Position numbers and translations under genes: made by a program
The notes under the pieces: generated by a model
The model's input: the letters and a program-made list of their open reading frames with translations, nothing else
The model's database searches: none
Told to the model about the DNA's origin: nothing
Assembly (NCBI GenBank): GCA_910577065.1
Contig: CAJTLD010000009.1
Coordinates: 1 to 40,441, forward strand
Length of the DNA stretch: 40,441 nt
Source: an uncultured Lachnospiraceae bacterium
GTDB taxonomy: Bacteria > Bacillota > Clostridia > Lachnospirales > Lachnospiraceae
Direction: 5' to 3'
Shown here: piece by piece, positions 13,380 to 22,596 of the stretch
How the letters are laid out: each line of letters starts with the position of its first letter
How positions within the stretch are numbered: position 1 is the first letter of the stretch

Positions 13380-15485
13380 CTAAAATTTCTTGTTTATGGT
13401 TTTTTTCTTATATCCTGATTTTTGGATTGTTATTTTAACTTTTCCTTTGATCTTCTTCTTAAACTTAATCTTCACCGCGCCTTTTTTATTAGCCACAGCT
13501 TTTTTAGAGGAAGAGCCTAACATGCTTTTATTTGCTTTTACCGTAACCTTCGCTTTTGGAATCGTGGTAATTTTTAATGTCTTTCCGCTGGCGGTCGCCT
13601 GCGCCGTTTCCACTTTAACCGTATAAGCAGTCCGCACATTTCCCGCTGTTGCCGTAATCGTAACCGTACCCTCTTTCAATCCGGTTACCTTACCCGTATT
13701 TGTTACTTTTGCCACTTTCGGGTTTGAACTGGCATATACCGGCACGACGTTTGTCGCGCCCGATACAGTCGCTTTTTGTGTAAAAGACTGCCCGATTACA
13801 ACTTTTTTCAAAGCTTTTGCAAATGAAAGCGATACCTGGACGGAAGGCGTGGAGCCTCCTCCTTTTACGGCAACCGTTACCTGATACGAAGCCGAAACAT
13901 TTTTAATTTTGGCAGTTATCGTAACCTGGCCGGCCGAAATACCCGTAACCGTACCGTCCGTGGCAACGGATGCGATAGCCGGATTGGAGCTGGTGTAAAC
14001 CGGAATCAAATCCGGGCGCAAATTGCCTGATGTATCCCTAATGGAAGGAATCTGCCTTACCGTTTCACCAGGCAGAATCGTATAACTGCTTCTGGAAAAG
14101 GTAATCGACCTTGGCGAATCGGAAACGACAATATTTACCCTGCCCTGCAGGCCGCTGGTTGCAGTCGCAATGACCGTTACGCTTCCCGCTTTTTTTGCCT
14201 CCATTTCCCCAATGGCGTTAATAGCCAAAATCTGGGTGTTGGAACTCTGCCATACGACAGCGTCCGTTGTATTTGACGGTGAAAGGATGCAGTTTAACCT
14301 TTTTATATCTCCTACTTCCATATACACTGTCGGTTCCGGAAAGCTGACCGACGTACTGAAAACCGCTTCTAACGGTTCTGCCGTCAGACCATTATTCTGC
14401 GCATATTGTTCGGCTGCAGAACCGGGATAGCATTTAATCACAGTAGACTGATCGCATACGCTGCGCCCAATGGTAACCACGCTGTTCGGAATAGTCAGGC
14501 TCTCTAACGCCGCGCAGTTTGCAAACGCAAAGTTACCAATGTCCGTCACACTATTCGGAATATCAACGCTGCCAAGAGAATCGCAGTACCGAAAAGCGCT
14601 GTCTGAAATACCAATCAGTCCATAAGACAAATCCAATGTATTTAAGGACTGGCATTTGTAAAATGACTGGTATCCTATCGCTCTTACATTCGAAGGAAGA
14701 ACAACACGTTCAAGCGCCGTACATTCCAAAAAAGCATAATTATCTATATATATCGCCGCATCTCCTTCCTGCACTACCGCTTCTCTCAAAGATGTGCAGC
14801 CATTGAACAAATAGCTCTCTAACGCAATGTTTGCCCCAATGGTAACACGTTCGAGTTTCTGGCATTCCTGAAATGCCCTGTCATAAAGCGTTATATTTGC
14901 AGGAACTGCGACACTCACAAGACCGCTGCCGCGGAAGCAGCTGGTTCCCAGGCTTGTAATGGAAGCCGGCAGCCTGCATTCCGCCAGGCTGACACAGTCC
15001 CGGAAGGACTGGTATCCAATGCTTTTCAATGCGCTTCCAAAAGAAACTGACGTAAGGGAACTGCAGTTTTGAAACGCCTCCGAATCAATCGACGTAACCG
15101 ACGCCATTCCGTTTACATTCCTTAAGTTCACACAGTTCCTGAAAGCGCCGTTTCCAACGGTCAGAACCGAATCGGGAATGGTGACAGAAAGCAAAAACTC
15201 ATTTCCTTCAAATGCCCGTCTACCAACCGTCGTTACCAAAAGACCGTTGATTGAACCAGGTATGGTTACCTCCGTTTCCGCACCCGTATATTTTGTAATT
15301 GTTATCTGATTGCGGTATACCGTATACTGCCAAAAATTGTATACCGAATCCCCTTTTTGCAAAACGGCAGTCTCCTCATTCTGCAGTTCTGCTGCTTTTA
15401 CCAGTTTTGGATTATAAAACCCGGCTGCAATAAACAGAACGAAAGCTGCCAGCAGGCCCATCTTCATTGTGTACCTTTTATTCAT
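13380..15485 (-). CDS. Secreted BspA-like leucine-rich-repeat protein with bacterial Ig-like domains
   Basis: The 701-residue protein starts with a signal peptide (MKMGLLAAFVLFIAAGFY, cleavage near residue 32). Residues about 55-365 are LRR_5 (BspA-type) repeats of about 23 residues with the pattern AFxxCxxLxxVxIPxSVxxIG. Then come two or three Big_2-type Ig-like domains (about 375-630; SSNPAIASVATDGTVTGISA is typical). The last 70 residues are rich in lysine. There is no LPXTG signal or C-terminal membrane segment; the basic tail may bind the wall. BspA-like proteins mediate adhesion to host or other cells. AAAGGAG precedes the ATG. It lies 45 bases behind the cohesin-like gene on the same strand, so the three secreted proteins are probably cotranscribed. 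Confidence 0.88.
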   Translation of the reverse strand: MNKRYTMKMGLLAAFVLFIAAGFYNPKLVKAAELQNEETAVLQKGDSVYNFWQYTVYRNQITITKYTGAETEVTIPGSINGLLVTTVGRRAFEGNEFLLSVTIPDSVLTVGNGAFRNCVNLRNVNGMASVTSIDSEAFQNCSSLTSVSFGSALKSIGYQSFRDCVSLAECRLPASITSLGTSCFRGSGLVSVAVPANITLYDRAFQECQKLERVTIGANIALESYLFNGCTSLREAVVQEGDAAIYIDNYAFLECTALERVVLPSNVRAIGYQSFYKCQSLNTLDLSYGLIGISDSAFRYCDSLGSVDIPNSVTDIGNFAFANCAALESLTIPNSVVTIGRSVCDQSTVIKCYPGSAAEQYAQNNGLTAEPLEAVFSTSVSFPEPTVYMEVGDIKRLNCILSPSNTTDAVVWQSSNTQILAINAIGEMEAKKAGSVTVIATATSGLQGRVNIVVSDSPRSITFSRSSYTILPGETVRQIPSIRDTSGNLRPDLIPVYTSSNPAIASVATDGTVTGISAGQVTITAKIKNVSASYQVTVAVKGGGSTPSVQVSLSFAKALKKVVIGQSFTQKATVSGATNVVPVYASSNPKVAKVTNTGKVTGLKEGTVTITATAGNVRTAYTVKVETAQATASGKTLKITTIPKAKVTVKANKSMLGSSSKKAVANKKGAVKIKFKKKIKGKVKITIQKSGYKKKTINKKF

Positions 15486-15530
15486 ACCTATTCTTCTCCT
15501 TTTTCCAACATAATTAAGCAGGATTCCATT

Positions 15531-16742
15531 TTACTTTTTCGGTGTTTTGGCAGCGCTGTAGGAACCATACAAATTTTTGCCGTTTGCCCCGTTTAAGTAC
15601 GCCCTGATCTTGTAATAGTATTTTTTGCCGGCCGGATATGAAAGCGTGCATTTCTTTGTCCCGCCTTTTCTAATGGTCTTCACCAGTTTGTATTTCCCGT
15701 TCTTTTTATTGCTGCGGTAAATCTGGTATCCTTTTGCTTTGGTCACTTTCTTCCAGGAAAGCGTTACTTTGGACGTCCCTTTTAATTTTGCGGCCATCCC
15801 TTTTACTTTATCGGGAGCTACTGTTGCGTTTACCACCGCGCTTTCTTCCCCGTAAACCCGGCTGCCGTCCGCCGCCACTTTATATGCGCAGATTTTAAAT
15901 TTATGTGTGGAAGCATATGGGAACAACTTGGAAAACGCGACTACCCCGCCGTCCGAAATCGTTTTGATCTCTTTATACTGCTTTGTTTTGCTGTCATATT
16001 CGTAAATCACATAACCATCCGCGCCGTCTACTTTTGTCCAGGTAAAACGGACTGCTTTATCCCCGTTTTTTACCGCAGCCTTAAATAGTGGTTTGGTAAG
16101 GGTAAACTCCTCCGGCGCAGGCTGTCTATCCGGATCCTTTATCGGCTCTTGCGTTTCGGTTGGGGGTATTTCCGTATCGGGAGGCGGCGCTTCCGTATCA
16201 GGCGGAGGTATTACTATTTCTTTTTTAAGTACTACCGATTTTGTATCTGTAAATGACAATGCTTCCTCAGACACGCTTCCTGCGTCTGCATACCGTACCT
16301 TTGGCTTTCCCGCGTTATCCTCTTCGCCTGCAAATGACACTTCAATTTCATAGGCTTCACTCTCCGGCTGAACCGACAGCGTTCCCAGGTTTACCGTCCC
16401 GTTTTCATCCAGGATTTCCTGATCCCGCTTGCCGGAAAGAATCAAATCCACCAAATAGCCATCTTGTTCTTTGCTGACAGAAGCGTCTTTTACCATACTC
16501 TTTATGGCGCTGTCAAATGCAAAGTCCGGCTCGCCCATACTCCCGCTGCGTAGCGATACGAAAAGCTTTACGCGAAGTGAGGTAACTGCCTGTGATTTTT
16601 CCTCCGGAAGGCTTAACGACACGGCCACATCATTCTTTTCCACCGTAAGGCTGCCGCTGGCATTCTCTGCGGCTGTAACCGTTGCCGGTACAGCCATAAA
16701 AATCAGAAATGCCGTTAAAATATATCTCATCCAGTTTTTCAT
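15531..16742 (-). CDS. Secreted protein: cohesin-like N-domain, Pro-rich linker, two fibronectin III domains
   Basis: The 403-residue protein has a signal peptide (MKNWMRYILTAFLIFMAVPA, cut after about TAA). Residues about 28-165 form a beta-rich domain (VAVSLSLPEEKSQAVTSLRV, then NGTVNLGTLSV) that by layout resembles cohesins; this is an inference, as cohesins diverge strongly. A proline/threonine linker (IPPPDTEAPPPDTEIPPTET) leads to two fibronectin type III domains (about 215-305 and 310-400), the second lysine-rich (GYQIYRSNKKNGKYKLVKTI). GGAGG is 5 bases before the ATG at 16742; the ATG at 16754 lies ahead of that site. The stop of the M60 gene lies at 16754-16756, so translation is probably coupled. 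A cohesin here would give the dockerin of the upstream peptidase a partner. Confidence 0.75.
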   Translation of the reverse strand: MKNWMRYILTAFLIFMAVPATVTAAENASGSLTVEKNDVAVSLSLPEEKSQAVTSLRVKLFVSLRSGSMGEPDFAFDSAIKSMVKDASVSKEQDGYLVDLILSGKRDQEILDENGTVNLGTLSVQPESEAYEIEVSFAGEEDNAGKPKVRYADAGSVSEEALSFTDTKSVVLKKEIVIPPPDTEAPPPDTEIPPTETQEPIKDPDRQPAPEEFTLTKPLFKAAVKNGDKAVRFTWTKVDGADGYVIYEYDSKTKQYKEIKTISDGGVVAFSKLFPYASTHKFKICAYKVAADGSRVYGEESAVVNATVAPDKVKGMAAKLKGTSKVTLSWKKVTKAKGYQIYRSNKKNGKYKLVKTIRKGGTKKCTLSYPAGKKYYYKIRAYLNGANGKNLYGSYSAAKTPKK

Positions 16743-16753
16743 TGATACCTCCA

Positions 16754-19700
16754 TTATTCCGGTATTTTTCCGGTCAGTGTAATTTCCTTTAAATCCGCCA
16801 TACTTGACGGAACCGGAATCACCTTTGAATCGCTGACAATACGTTCCCCTTCTAATGTCAGGGCATTATCTACGCGGTACAGCTCCGCGCGCACACCGCC
16901 GCTTAACTCCTCAAGGGTAGTTTCGTCCCACTGTCCCGGCTCTACATAATATACCCAGGCCCCGTCAGACATCTCTCCTAAATTCCCGTTCTCGGGGTAT
17001 TCGGCAAAAATCAGGTGATATGCATTGACTTCCCCGTCCTTCGCTCCTACGACATTGCCTTCTGTATCATACAAAATTACAACATTATAAGCAGGATTTC
17101 CTTTATACGTTCCGGTAAAAATCAATGAACCTGCCGGTATTACATCCGCGTCCTTATTGCCGTACTTGTAATCTTCGCTCAAAATTCCGATTACCTGCTG
17201 ACCGTTTTCTGTCATAAACTCAATATTGTCTCCCGACGGGCCGCAAAGTTCGATTTCCTGAATGGAAATATTCCCTTTCTGTCCGATCGTAAGCCGGACG
17301 TAACGCGCGTCATACGTACCGATCCAGTTTTCCCGTATCGTACCGTCCTCTGCCAGAGAATCAAACCAGAGCGTTTCTTCTTTGGTTCCAGTCAATCCGG
17401 CATAATTTTCTTTGACCATTGTCCAGTTTGTGCCGTCTGCGCTGACCTCCACATTTACTTTGGCCAGTGCGCTTCCCTGGTACTTAAGAGCGGTAACCTG
17501 CTCTGCCTTATGCATATCCACCGTAATCGTAGCGGTTCCGCTGCTTGTGCCGTTATAGGTTCCGGCTCCCGTCCTGTCATTGTCTATGATACGGTCAATG
17601 CTGTGTACTTTTTTATCTCCGGCTGTCGTACCGTTATCCGGATCTTCTTCGTCCGGGACAATCACAACGTCGTCCTTTGACGTCATCGTCGTTTCCACGG
17701 TCCATGCTGATTTATCCAAAATACCGTCTGTCTGAATCTTCACGGAACCGGCCGTCTTGGCATTGGAATAATTCAAATATTTGTCAACGGCGCGCACTTC
17801 ATATTCCATAACCCTGTTGTTAATGGAGGCGACCGTATCCACATATGTGGCCGAACCGTCCGCCTGCGCCGTAACAAAACCGATTACCTGTGTCTGTTTC
17901 ATACCATCCGAAATCATGCTGCGGCTGATCTCGTAGCCCAAAATCAATTCTGCCGGCCGGTTCGTGCTTGCATGAATCGTCACACGGTTGGATTCATTCG
18001 ACATTGTAGCAGTGGTTATTACGTCTTTTTGTTTTATGCCAGCCGTTTCTTCTTCTGCAAGATGGCTGATGCGGTAATTCCTTGCATCCTCATTGACATA
18101 ATATAACGCTTTTGTTTCCGGCTCTCCATACAGCGCCGCATAGGCTATGGTAGCTTCGTCCGGCGTCATGCCCCAGCGTTCAAAGAACGGAAGGATATTT
18201 TTATTTGCCGCCGCGCAGGCAAGGCGCATCAGATTCTGATCCGAACCGCCGTTTAGCGTAAGCCCGGCCTTGGGCGCTTTTGCCGGATTCCTAGAATAGG
18301 TATCCATCCGGGCAAAGAACAGGTTGTTCAGCTGATCCTCATAATTATCATAAATATGCCTGTCATCCGCCTGGTTATCGTACGCCAGATGAAGCTGCCA
18401 GTATAACGCAAGCTGCGTAAATACGTTGGAAGCGCGTCCCGTTGTACCCGAAGTCACCTTCTTGTATACATTTTCATAGGTATAACGCGTTTTTCCAGTC
18501 AAAAGCTGTGCAAAATAGTTGTTCGTCACTTCCGCAACCGCATAGCTGCCCTGGTTGATGTTGTGCCCGATTTCGTGGGCGATGCCCCAGCCAAGGCCGC
18601 TCCAGTCATTCGGCGCGCTTGCAAGCGGCGTGGAACCCCATTCAATTCCGATATGGTTGCCTGACGCATACATAAAAGCGCCTGAAAACATCCTCATATA
18701 ACGGATATTCAAGTGCTGCGCCGGCAGGGCATTATTTCCGTTCACCGTCCCGGCCGTATCGCTTAAGCCCTTGTGCTGGTAAAACAGCGTCATGGTTTTT
18801 TCCATGGCCTTTAACGCATTGTCTAACTTGGTAACTTTGTCTGCGGCGTTCGCAATTCCTGCCCAAACCTGTGTGGCCGGGACGGAATACATCATTTCCC
18901 GCATCATAATATCCGTTGCGTTTAAAATACAGTTTTGCGGATCATACGCATAATCCACATTTGGCGTGCCTACATGCCGCTCTTCGTGCTCCGACTCGAT
19001 CGAGGCCACGTGCGCTTCTAACTGCTCAACATATGTACGGATAGCGTCGGTACGTTCCGTTCCCGTCTTGCCGTACACGTCAAGTACCGGGATTTCGCTT
19101 CCGCCCGCCACACGGATCACATATTCGTCATTTGCATTGTTTCCGGTATAAGCTATATAATACTGCCCGCCCCGTTCCTGATTCATGGAAGTTATGCTTG
19201 GAGCCGTAAATGAGTTTCTTCCAATCCGAAGATTCGCTCCCTGCGGGGCGACGCCGGCAGCTTCCGCATGCTGCTGCGTCCCGATAAGCCGCAGCCCGTT
19301 TGCCAGTTCACCAATCTTTTTCGTGTTATGCCATACGTAAATTACATAACTCTCGCCTTCGTGAATAGCTCTTCCCAACGGCTGCCACGCATTCAGTCCG
19401 CTAAACCCAAGATGCCCGTCTTTGGAAGCGGTAATCTGGTTATGCACCTTATATGACGGAGACGGATTATCCGATAAAATATTGCGTGCCAAATCCAGTT
19501 CCAGCTTCAATTCAGCATACAGCGGATGCTTCTCACTGCTTACTTCATCGACTGCTTCCAGACGCTTCTCCAGGACTTTTATAGTGGTAGTCCGTACATC
19601 CGGCCTCAATGTGGTATGCATTTCATCCACAAACAGGCCCATAATATCTTCCTCTAACGAATCGTATTTATGGAAATGGATCTCACCGACTTTCATTTTA

Positions 19701-21985
19701 AAATTTCCATATCCTCTTCCAAGGCTTATCTGAACCTTATTCGCCGTAATGGCTTCGTCCAGCCAGATAATATAATACGTATTCCTATGTTCATCCTGTT
19801 TGGAAAGCAGGCTTGCCCCTACATTCCGCTTCTTTGTAGCGTTCTGGGAATCCCAGTAATCCACCCTTGCATATTGGAATGCCCCTTCCGGATTTGCCGC
19901 CGTAAAGGTTATGTACTTCATTTTATAATCATTATCCAGCGTAACGGTCATTCCCCTGTCGCTTGCAGGATACGCCACGCCGTCGTCCCAGTCTGTTACC
20001 GTCCAGTAAGATGTATAATCGTCATCAACAATCCCCAGGGCGCTTTTTCCCGCCACGCCCTCGTCCAGCTTGCTGTCTACCATTTTAGCGCCGTTATGCC
20101 CTCCATACACAGCCGTTACAATATGATTTGTAAGCTTGCCGACGCCGTTGGAAGTATTTAAAAGGTTATACTGGGGCAGCTTCGGACGCGCCGTACTGGT
20201 CGTCATTGCCACATGCTCAAGCGACGGGACGCTCCAGCCCAGTTCGTTCCAGCCAATTACATAAACCGTATATTCCGTTTCATCTTCAAGGCCGTCAATC
20301 ATATAGCTTGTGCCTTTGAGTTTCCCGGCTCCGGACTGCTGCTGCGTAAAGCCTTCTACAACCGGCACAAACTGTGCGCCCGTTTCGCCTGATTTTTTAT
20401 AGTAAACCATATAGCCGTCAGAATCATCCATATCCTTCCAGGAGACCGTTACTGCACGGTAACCGCCGGAAGCTTTTACATTATCCGGTTTGTCGGGACG
20501 CTTTGTCGGCTTTAACTCTACGGTTTTTGGATCCGACCATGGGCTGCTCCAGTCCCCGTTTACAGAACGGACCATAACCGTGTATGTGGAAAAATTCTTT
20601 AATTTGCCGTCATTGATGCTGCCAATGATATGCTGTGCGCCGGATACGCGGACAATCTGCGTTGCATTTCCCGCCTGATCCTTCACAGGCCCGGATACAT
20701 AGACCTCATACCCGGTTACGTTTGTCTGCGGACTCCAGGAAGCCGTAATCTGTTTGTCTCCCGCCGTCAGCGGATTTAAAACAGGAATATCCAGCTGCGG
20801 AGGAGCAATAAAATCTTCCATATTATTGACAAACTCAACCTTGGCTATATTAACCAATGGCTCCGTCTTTTTGGTTCCGGTAATACGGATTGTCACGCGC
20901 TTAACCGCAATCTGCGAACCGAAATTCAAAACCATTGAGCCGTCTTCATTGACTTTTACGCTTGGCTTTTGCACATCACGTGTTTTTTTGGCCGCTTTCC
21001 TGCCACCTTCAGCGGCGTAGCCTGCCGGCTGTGCCTGTTCGGAAAGATCAATAGACAGCGTTTCCTCCCCGCCGTCTTTTACATAGGTTACTACCGCTTC
21101 GCCCTGTGCAATATCGTTTGAGACATTGCCTTTATCATCTATCACCGGAGCGCTGATCGTCATGCCTGCAAGCGTTGGGATGCGGGCAGGATCCGCGTCC
21201 TCTTCCGCCAGTGTAAACTGCACTGCCACAGGATTTTCTTCGGTAATTTCCTCTTCTGCGTCTTCCGGCTGCAGAGTCAGGGCTCCTTCCTTGATGTCTC
21301 CTTGGATCATCGTCCCGTCAAGCGCCTCGGGAGCCTGCGTAACCCTGAGTTTTTTGTCAATTTCCGATTCCTGTGATTCGTCTATCCCCAAAACGGCCTG
21401 CTGCAAATCGACTAAATCCGTCTTGCCGTCGCTGTTGATATCGGATTCGCCTGATGCCGAATTTTTACGGATATCTTCCACAAGCTTATCGGTATCCGCC
21501 TGATCCAGACGTCCGTCCCCGGTTACATCGCCGGGACGAAGCCATCCTGCCGCCCCGCCTGATTCGGATTTTGCGGCGCAGACCAAAATCCGGTTCGTCC
21601 AGTCTGGTTCCAGTTGGATAGACTGCGTGTAATCGGCGAATTTCTTCGCCTTAACCTGCACCGTGTAATTCCCTGCCAAAAGCGTAAACCTGGCTGTTTG
21701 TACATCCGAACCGCCTTCTCCAAAATCCAGCTTTTCTTCCTGCGTCGCCTGTTCGCCCGCGCTTCCGCTGACCAAAACCGTCACCTCGCCGTCAAGCGGA
21801 AACGACGCCAGATCCTGTACCTGTACCTCCAGGACACCGTCCCCTTCCTCGGCAGTATCCGATGCATCCGTTTGTACTCGCGCAGAGACATCCGCTGCCA
21901 TCGCCTCAGCCCCATAGGCTTCAACGGCAGTCCACGTCTGCATTGTCAAACAGCCTGCAAGCAACAATGCCATCCATTTTTTCAT
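16754..21985 (-). CDS. Very large secreted M60/enhancin-family zinc metallopeptidase with dockerin, FN3 and F5/8-type C domains
   Basis: The 1743-residue protein has a signal peptide (MKKWMALLLAGCLTMQTWTA). Domains by position are: beta domain about 50-140; dockerin about 150-200 (GDVTGDGRLDQADTDKLV and SDINSDGKTDLVDLQQAVLG, two calcium loops); two fibronectin III domains about 400-590; a discoidin-like domain about 650-780; M60 peptidase about 850-1250 with the zinc site HEIGHNINQGSYAVAE near 1137; and a second F5/8-type C domain about 1460-1590. M60-like enzymes cleave O-glycosylated host proteins such as mucins. The ATG at 21985 follows AAAGGA; the upstream in-frame start lacks a site and a signal peptide. 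There is no sortase motif, so attachment may be through the dockerin. It heads a three-gene operon. Confidence 0.93.
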   Translation of the reverse strand: MKKWMALLLAGCLTMQTWTAVEAYGAEAMAADVSARVQTDASDTAEEGDGVLEVQVQDLASFPLDGEVTVLVSGSAGEQATQEEKLDFGEGGSDVQTARFTLLAGNYTVQVKAKKFADYTQSIQLEPDWTNRILVCAAKSESGGAAGWLRPGDVTGDGRLDQADTDKLVEDIRKNSASGESDINSDGKTDLVDLQQAVLGIDESQESEIDKKLRVTQAPEALDGTMIQGDIKEGALTLQPEDAEEEITEENPVAVQFTLAEEDADPARIPTLAGMTISAPVIDDKGNVSNDIAQGEAVVTYVKDGGEETLSIDLSEQAQPAGYAAEGGRKAAKKTRDVQKPSVKVNEDGSMVLNFGSQIAVKRVTIRITGTKKTEPLVNIAKVEFVNNMEDFIAPPQLDIPVLNPLTAGDKQITASWSPQTNVTGYEVYVSGPVKDQAGNATQIVRVSGAQHIIGSINDGKLKNFSTYTVMVRSVNGDWSSPWSDPKTVELKPTKRPDKPDNVKASGGYRAVTVSWKDMDDSDGYMVYYKKSGETGAQFVPVVEGFTQQQSGAGKLKGTSYMIDGLEDETEYTVYVIGWNELGWSVPSLEHVAMTTSTARPKLPQYNLLNTSNGVGKLTNHIVTAVYGGHNGAKMVDSKLDEGVAGKSALGIVDDDYTSYWTVTDWDDGVAYPASDRGMTVTLDNDYKMKYITFTAANPEGAFQYARVDYWDSQNATKKRNVGASLLSKQDEHRNTYYIIWLDEAITANKVQISLGRGYGNFKMKVGEIHFHKYDSLEEDIMGLFVDEMHTTLRPDVRTTTIKVLEKRLEAVDEVSSEKHPLYAELKLELDLARNILSDNPSPSYKVHNQITASKDGHLGFSGLNAWQPLGRAIHEGESYVIYVWHNTKKIGELANGLRLIGTQQHAEAAGVAPQGANLRIGRNSFTAPSITSMNQERGGQYYIAYTGNNANDEYVIRVAGGSEIPVLDVYGKTGTERTDAIRTYVEQLEAHVASIESEHEERHVGTPNVDYAYDPQNCILNATDIMMREMMYSVPATQVWAGIANAADKVTKLDNALKAMEKTMTLFYQHKGLSDTAGTVNGNNALPAQHLNIRYMRMFSGAFMYASGNHIGIEWGSTPLASAPNDWSGLGWGIAHEIGHNINQGSYAVAEVTNNYFAQLLTGKTRYTYENVYKKVTSGTTGRASNVFTQLALYWQLHLAYDNQADDRHIYDNYEDQLNNLFFARMDTYSRNPAKAPKAGLTLNGGSDQNLMRLACAAANKNILPFFERWGMTPDEATIAYAALYGEPETKALYYVNEDARNYRISHLAEEETAGIKQKDVITTATMSNESNRVTIHASTNRPAELILGYEISRSMISDGMKQTQVIGFVTAQADGSATYVDTVASINNRVMEYEVRAVDKYLNYSNAKTAGSVKIQTDGILDKSAWTVETTMTSKDDVVIVPDEEDPDNGTTAGDKKVHSIDRIIDNDRTGAGTYNGTSSGTATITVDMHKAEQVTALKYQGSALAKVNVEVSADGTNWTMVKENYAGLTGTKEETLWFDSLAEDGTIRENWIGTYDARYVRLTIGQKGNISIQEIELCGPSGDNIEFMTENGQQVIGILSEDYKYGNKDADVIPAGSLIFTGTYKGNPAYNVVILYDTEGNVVGAKDGEVNAYHLIFAEYPENGNLGEMSDGAWVYYVEPGQWDETTLEELSGGVRAELYRVDNALTLEGERIVSDSKVIPVPSSMADLKEITLTGKIPE

Positions 21986-22143
21986 GTTCACTATTCCTTT
22001 CTTAAAAAATTTAAGCGCTACTACCAATCTCATGAAAAATATCGACAAAATCCATCGGTAAATTAACGGCTTACGCAGTCAAAAAAGGGGAATATAATCC
22101 ATCGAAATTTATGAGATTTTTACATATGGCGCAGCGCCTTCCA

Positions 22144-22174
22144 CAAAAAAAGAGGACACCTACGTGTGTCCCCT
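22144..22174 (-). terminator. Terminator of the tRNA transcript
   Basis: On the minus strand GGGGACAC pairs with GTGTCCTC around a short loop (ACGTAG) and TTTTTTTGTGG follows. It ends the tRNA-Tyr/tRNA-Leu transcript and separates it from the M60 operon. Within 21986-22143, two direct copies of AATCCATCG (22049-22057, 22096-22104) are present; I see no convincing promoter. Confidence 0.85.
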
Positions 22175-22177
22175 GAA

Positions 22178-22261
22178 TGCCCGCGACCGGAATCGAACCG
22201 GTACTGTATTGCTACAACAGGATTTTAAGTCCTGCGCGTCTGCCAGTTCCGCCACGCGGGC
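22178..22261 (-). tRNA. tRNA-Leu (anticodon TAA)
   Basis: The 84-base minus-strand sequence folds as a class II tRNA: acceptor stem GCCCGCG/CGCGGGC with discriminator A, anticodon stem-loop GGACTTAAAATCC with TAA, a long variable arm, and a T-arm with GGTTCGATTCC. CCA is not encoded. Confidence 0.97.
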
Positions 22262-22281
22262 ATTTACATAAACCTAATAAA

Positions 22282-22363
22282 TGGGCAGAGGTGGATTCGA
22301 ACCACCGAAGCAATTTGCAGCAGATTTACAGTCTGTCCCCTTTGGCCACTCGGGAATCTGCCC
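22282..22363 (-). tRNA. tRNA-Tyr (anticodon GTA)
   Basis: The 82-base minus-strand sequence has acceptor stem GGGCAGA/TCTGCCC, anticodon loop CTGTAAA with GTA, the long variable arm of bacterial tRNA-Tyr, and T-arm GGTTCGAATCC. CCA is not encoded. It lies 20 bases upstream of tRNA-Leu in the same transcript. Confidence 0.97.
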
Positions 22364-22470
22364 ATTCCATCAGACATATCAAATGCCTTAACAAATATGA
22401 ATTATATCATATAAATACAAAAAATACAACATTTTTTTAAATTTTTATTATGGTAATTATGACAGAAAGC

Positions 22471-22499
22471 GCCCCCGGAACCCACTTATTCCTGGGGGC
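22471..22499 (-). terminator. GC-rich hairpin behind the GH13 gene
   Basis: GCCCCCGGAA (22471-22480) pairs with TTCC-T-GGGGGC (22489-22499) around an 8-base loop. It lies about 100 bases past the GH13 stop and before the tRNAs. The following T-run is poor (GCTTTCTG), so its strength as a terminator is uncertain. I see no gene in 22500-22596. Confidence 0.5.
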
Positions 22500-22596
22500 C
22501 CAATCGGAAGAGAAATCACTTCGTAATGGTAATTTTTGTTTTTCCTTTTTTCATTCTCTTCACAACGCCGCTGCTTCTGCATGCTTTTTACCTGTT

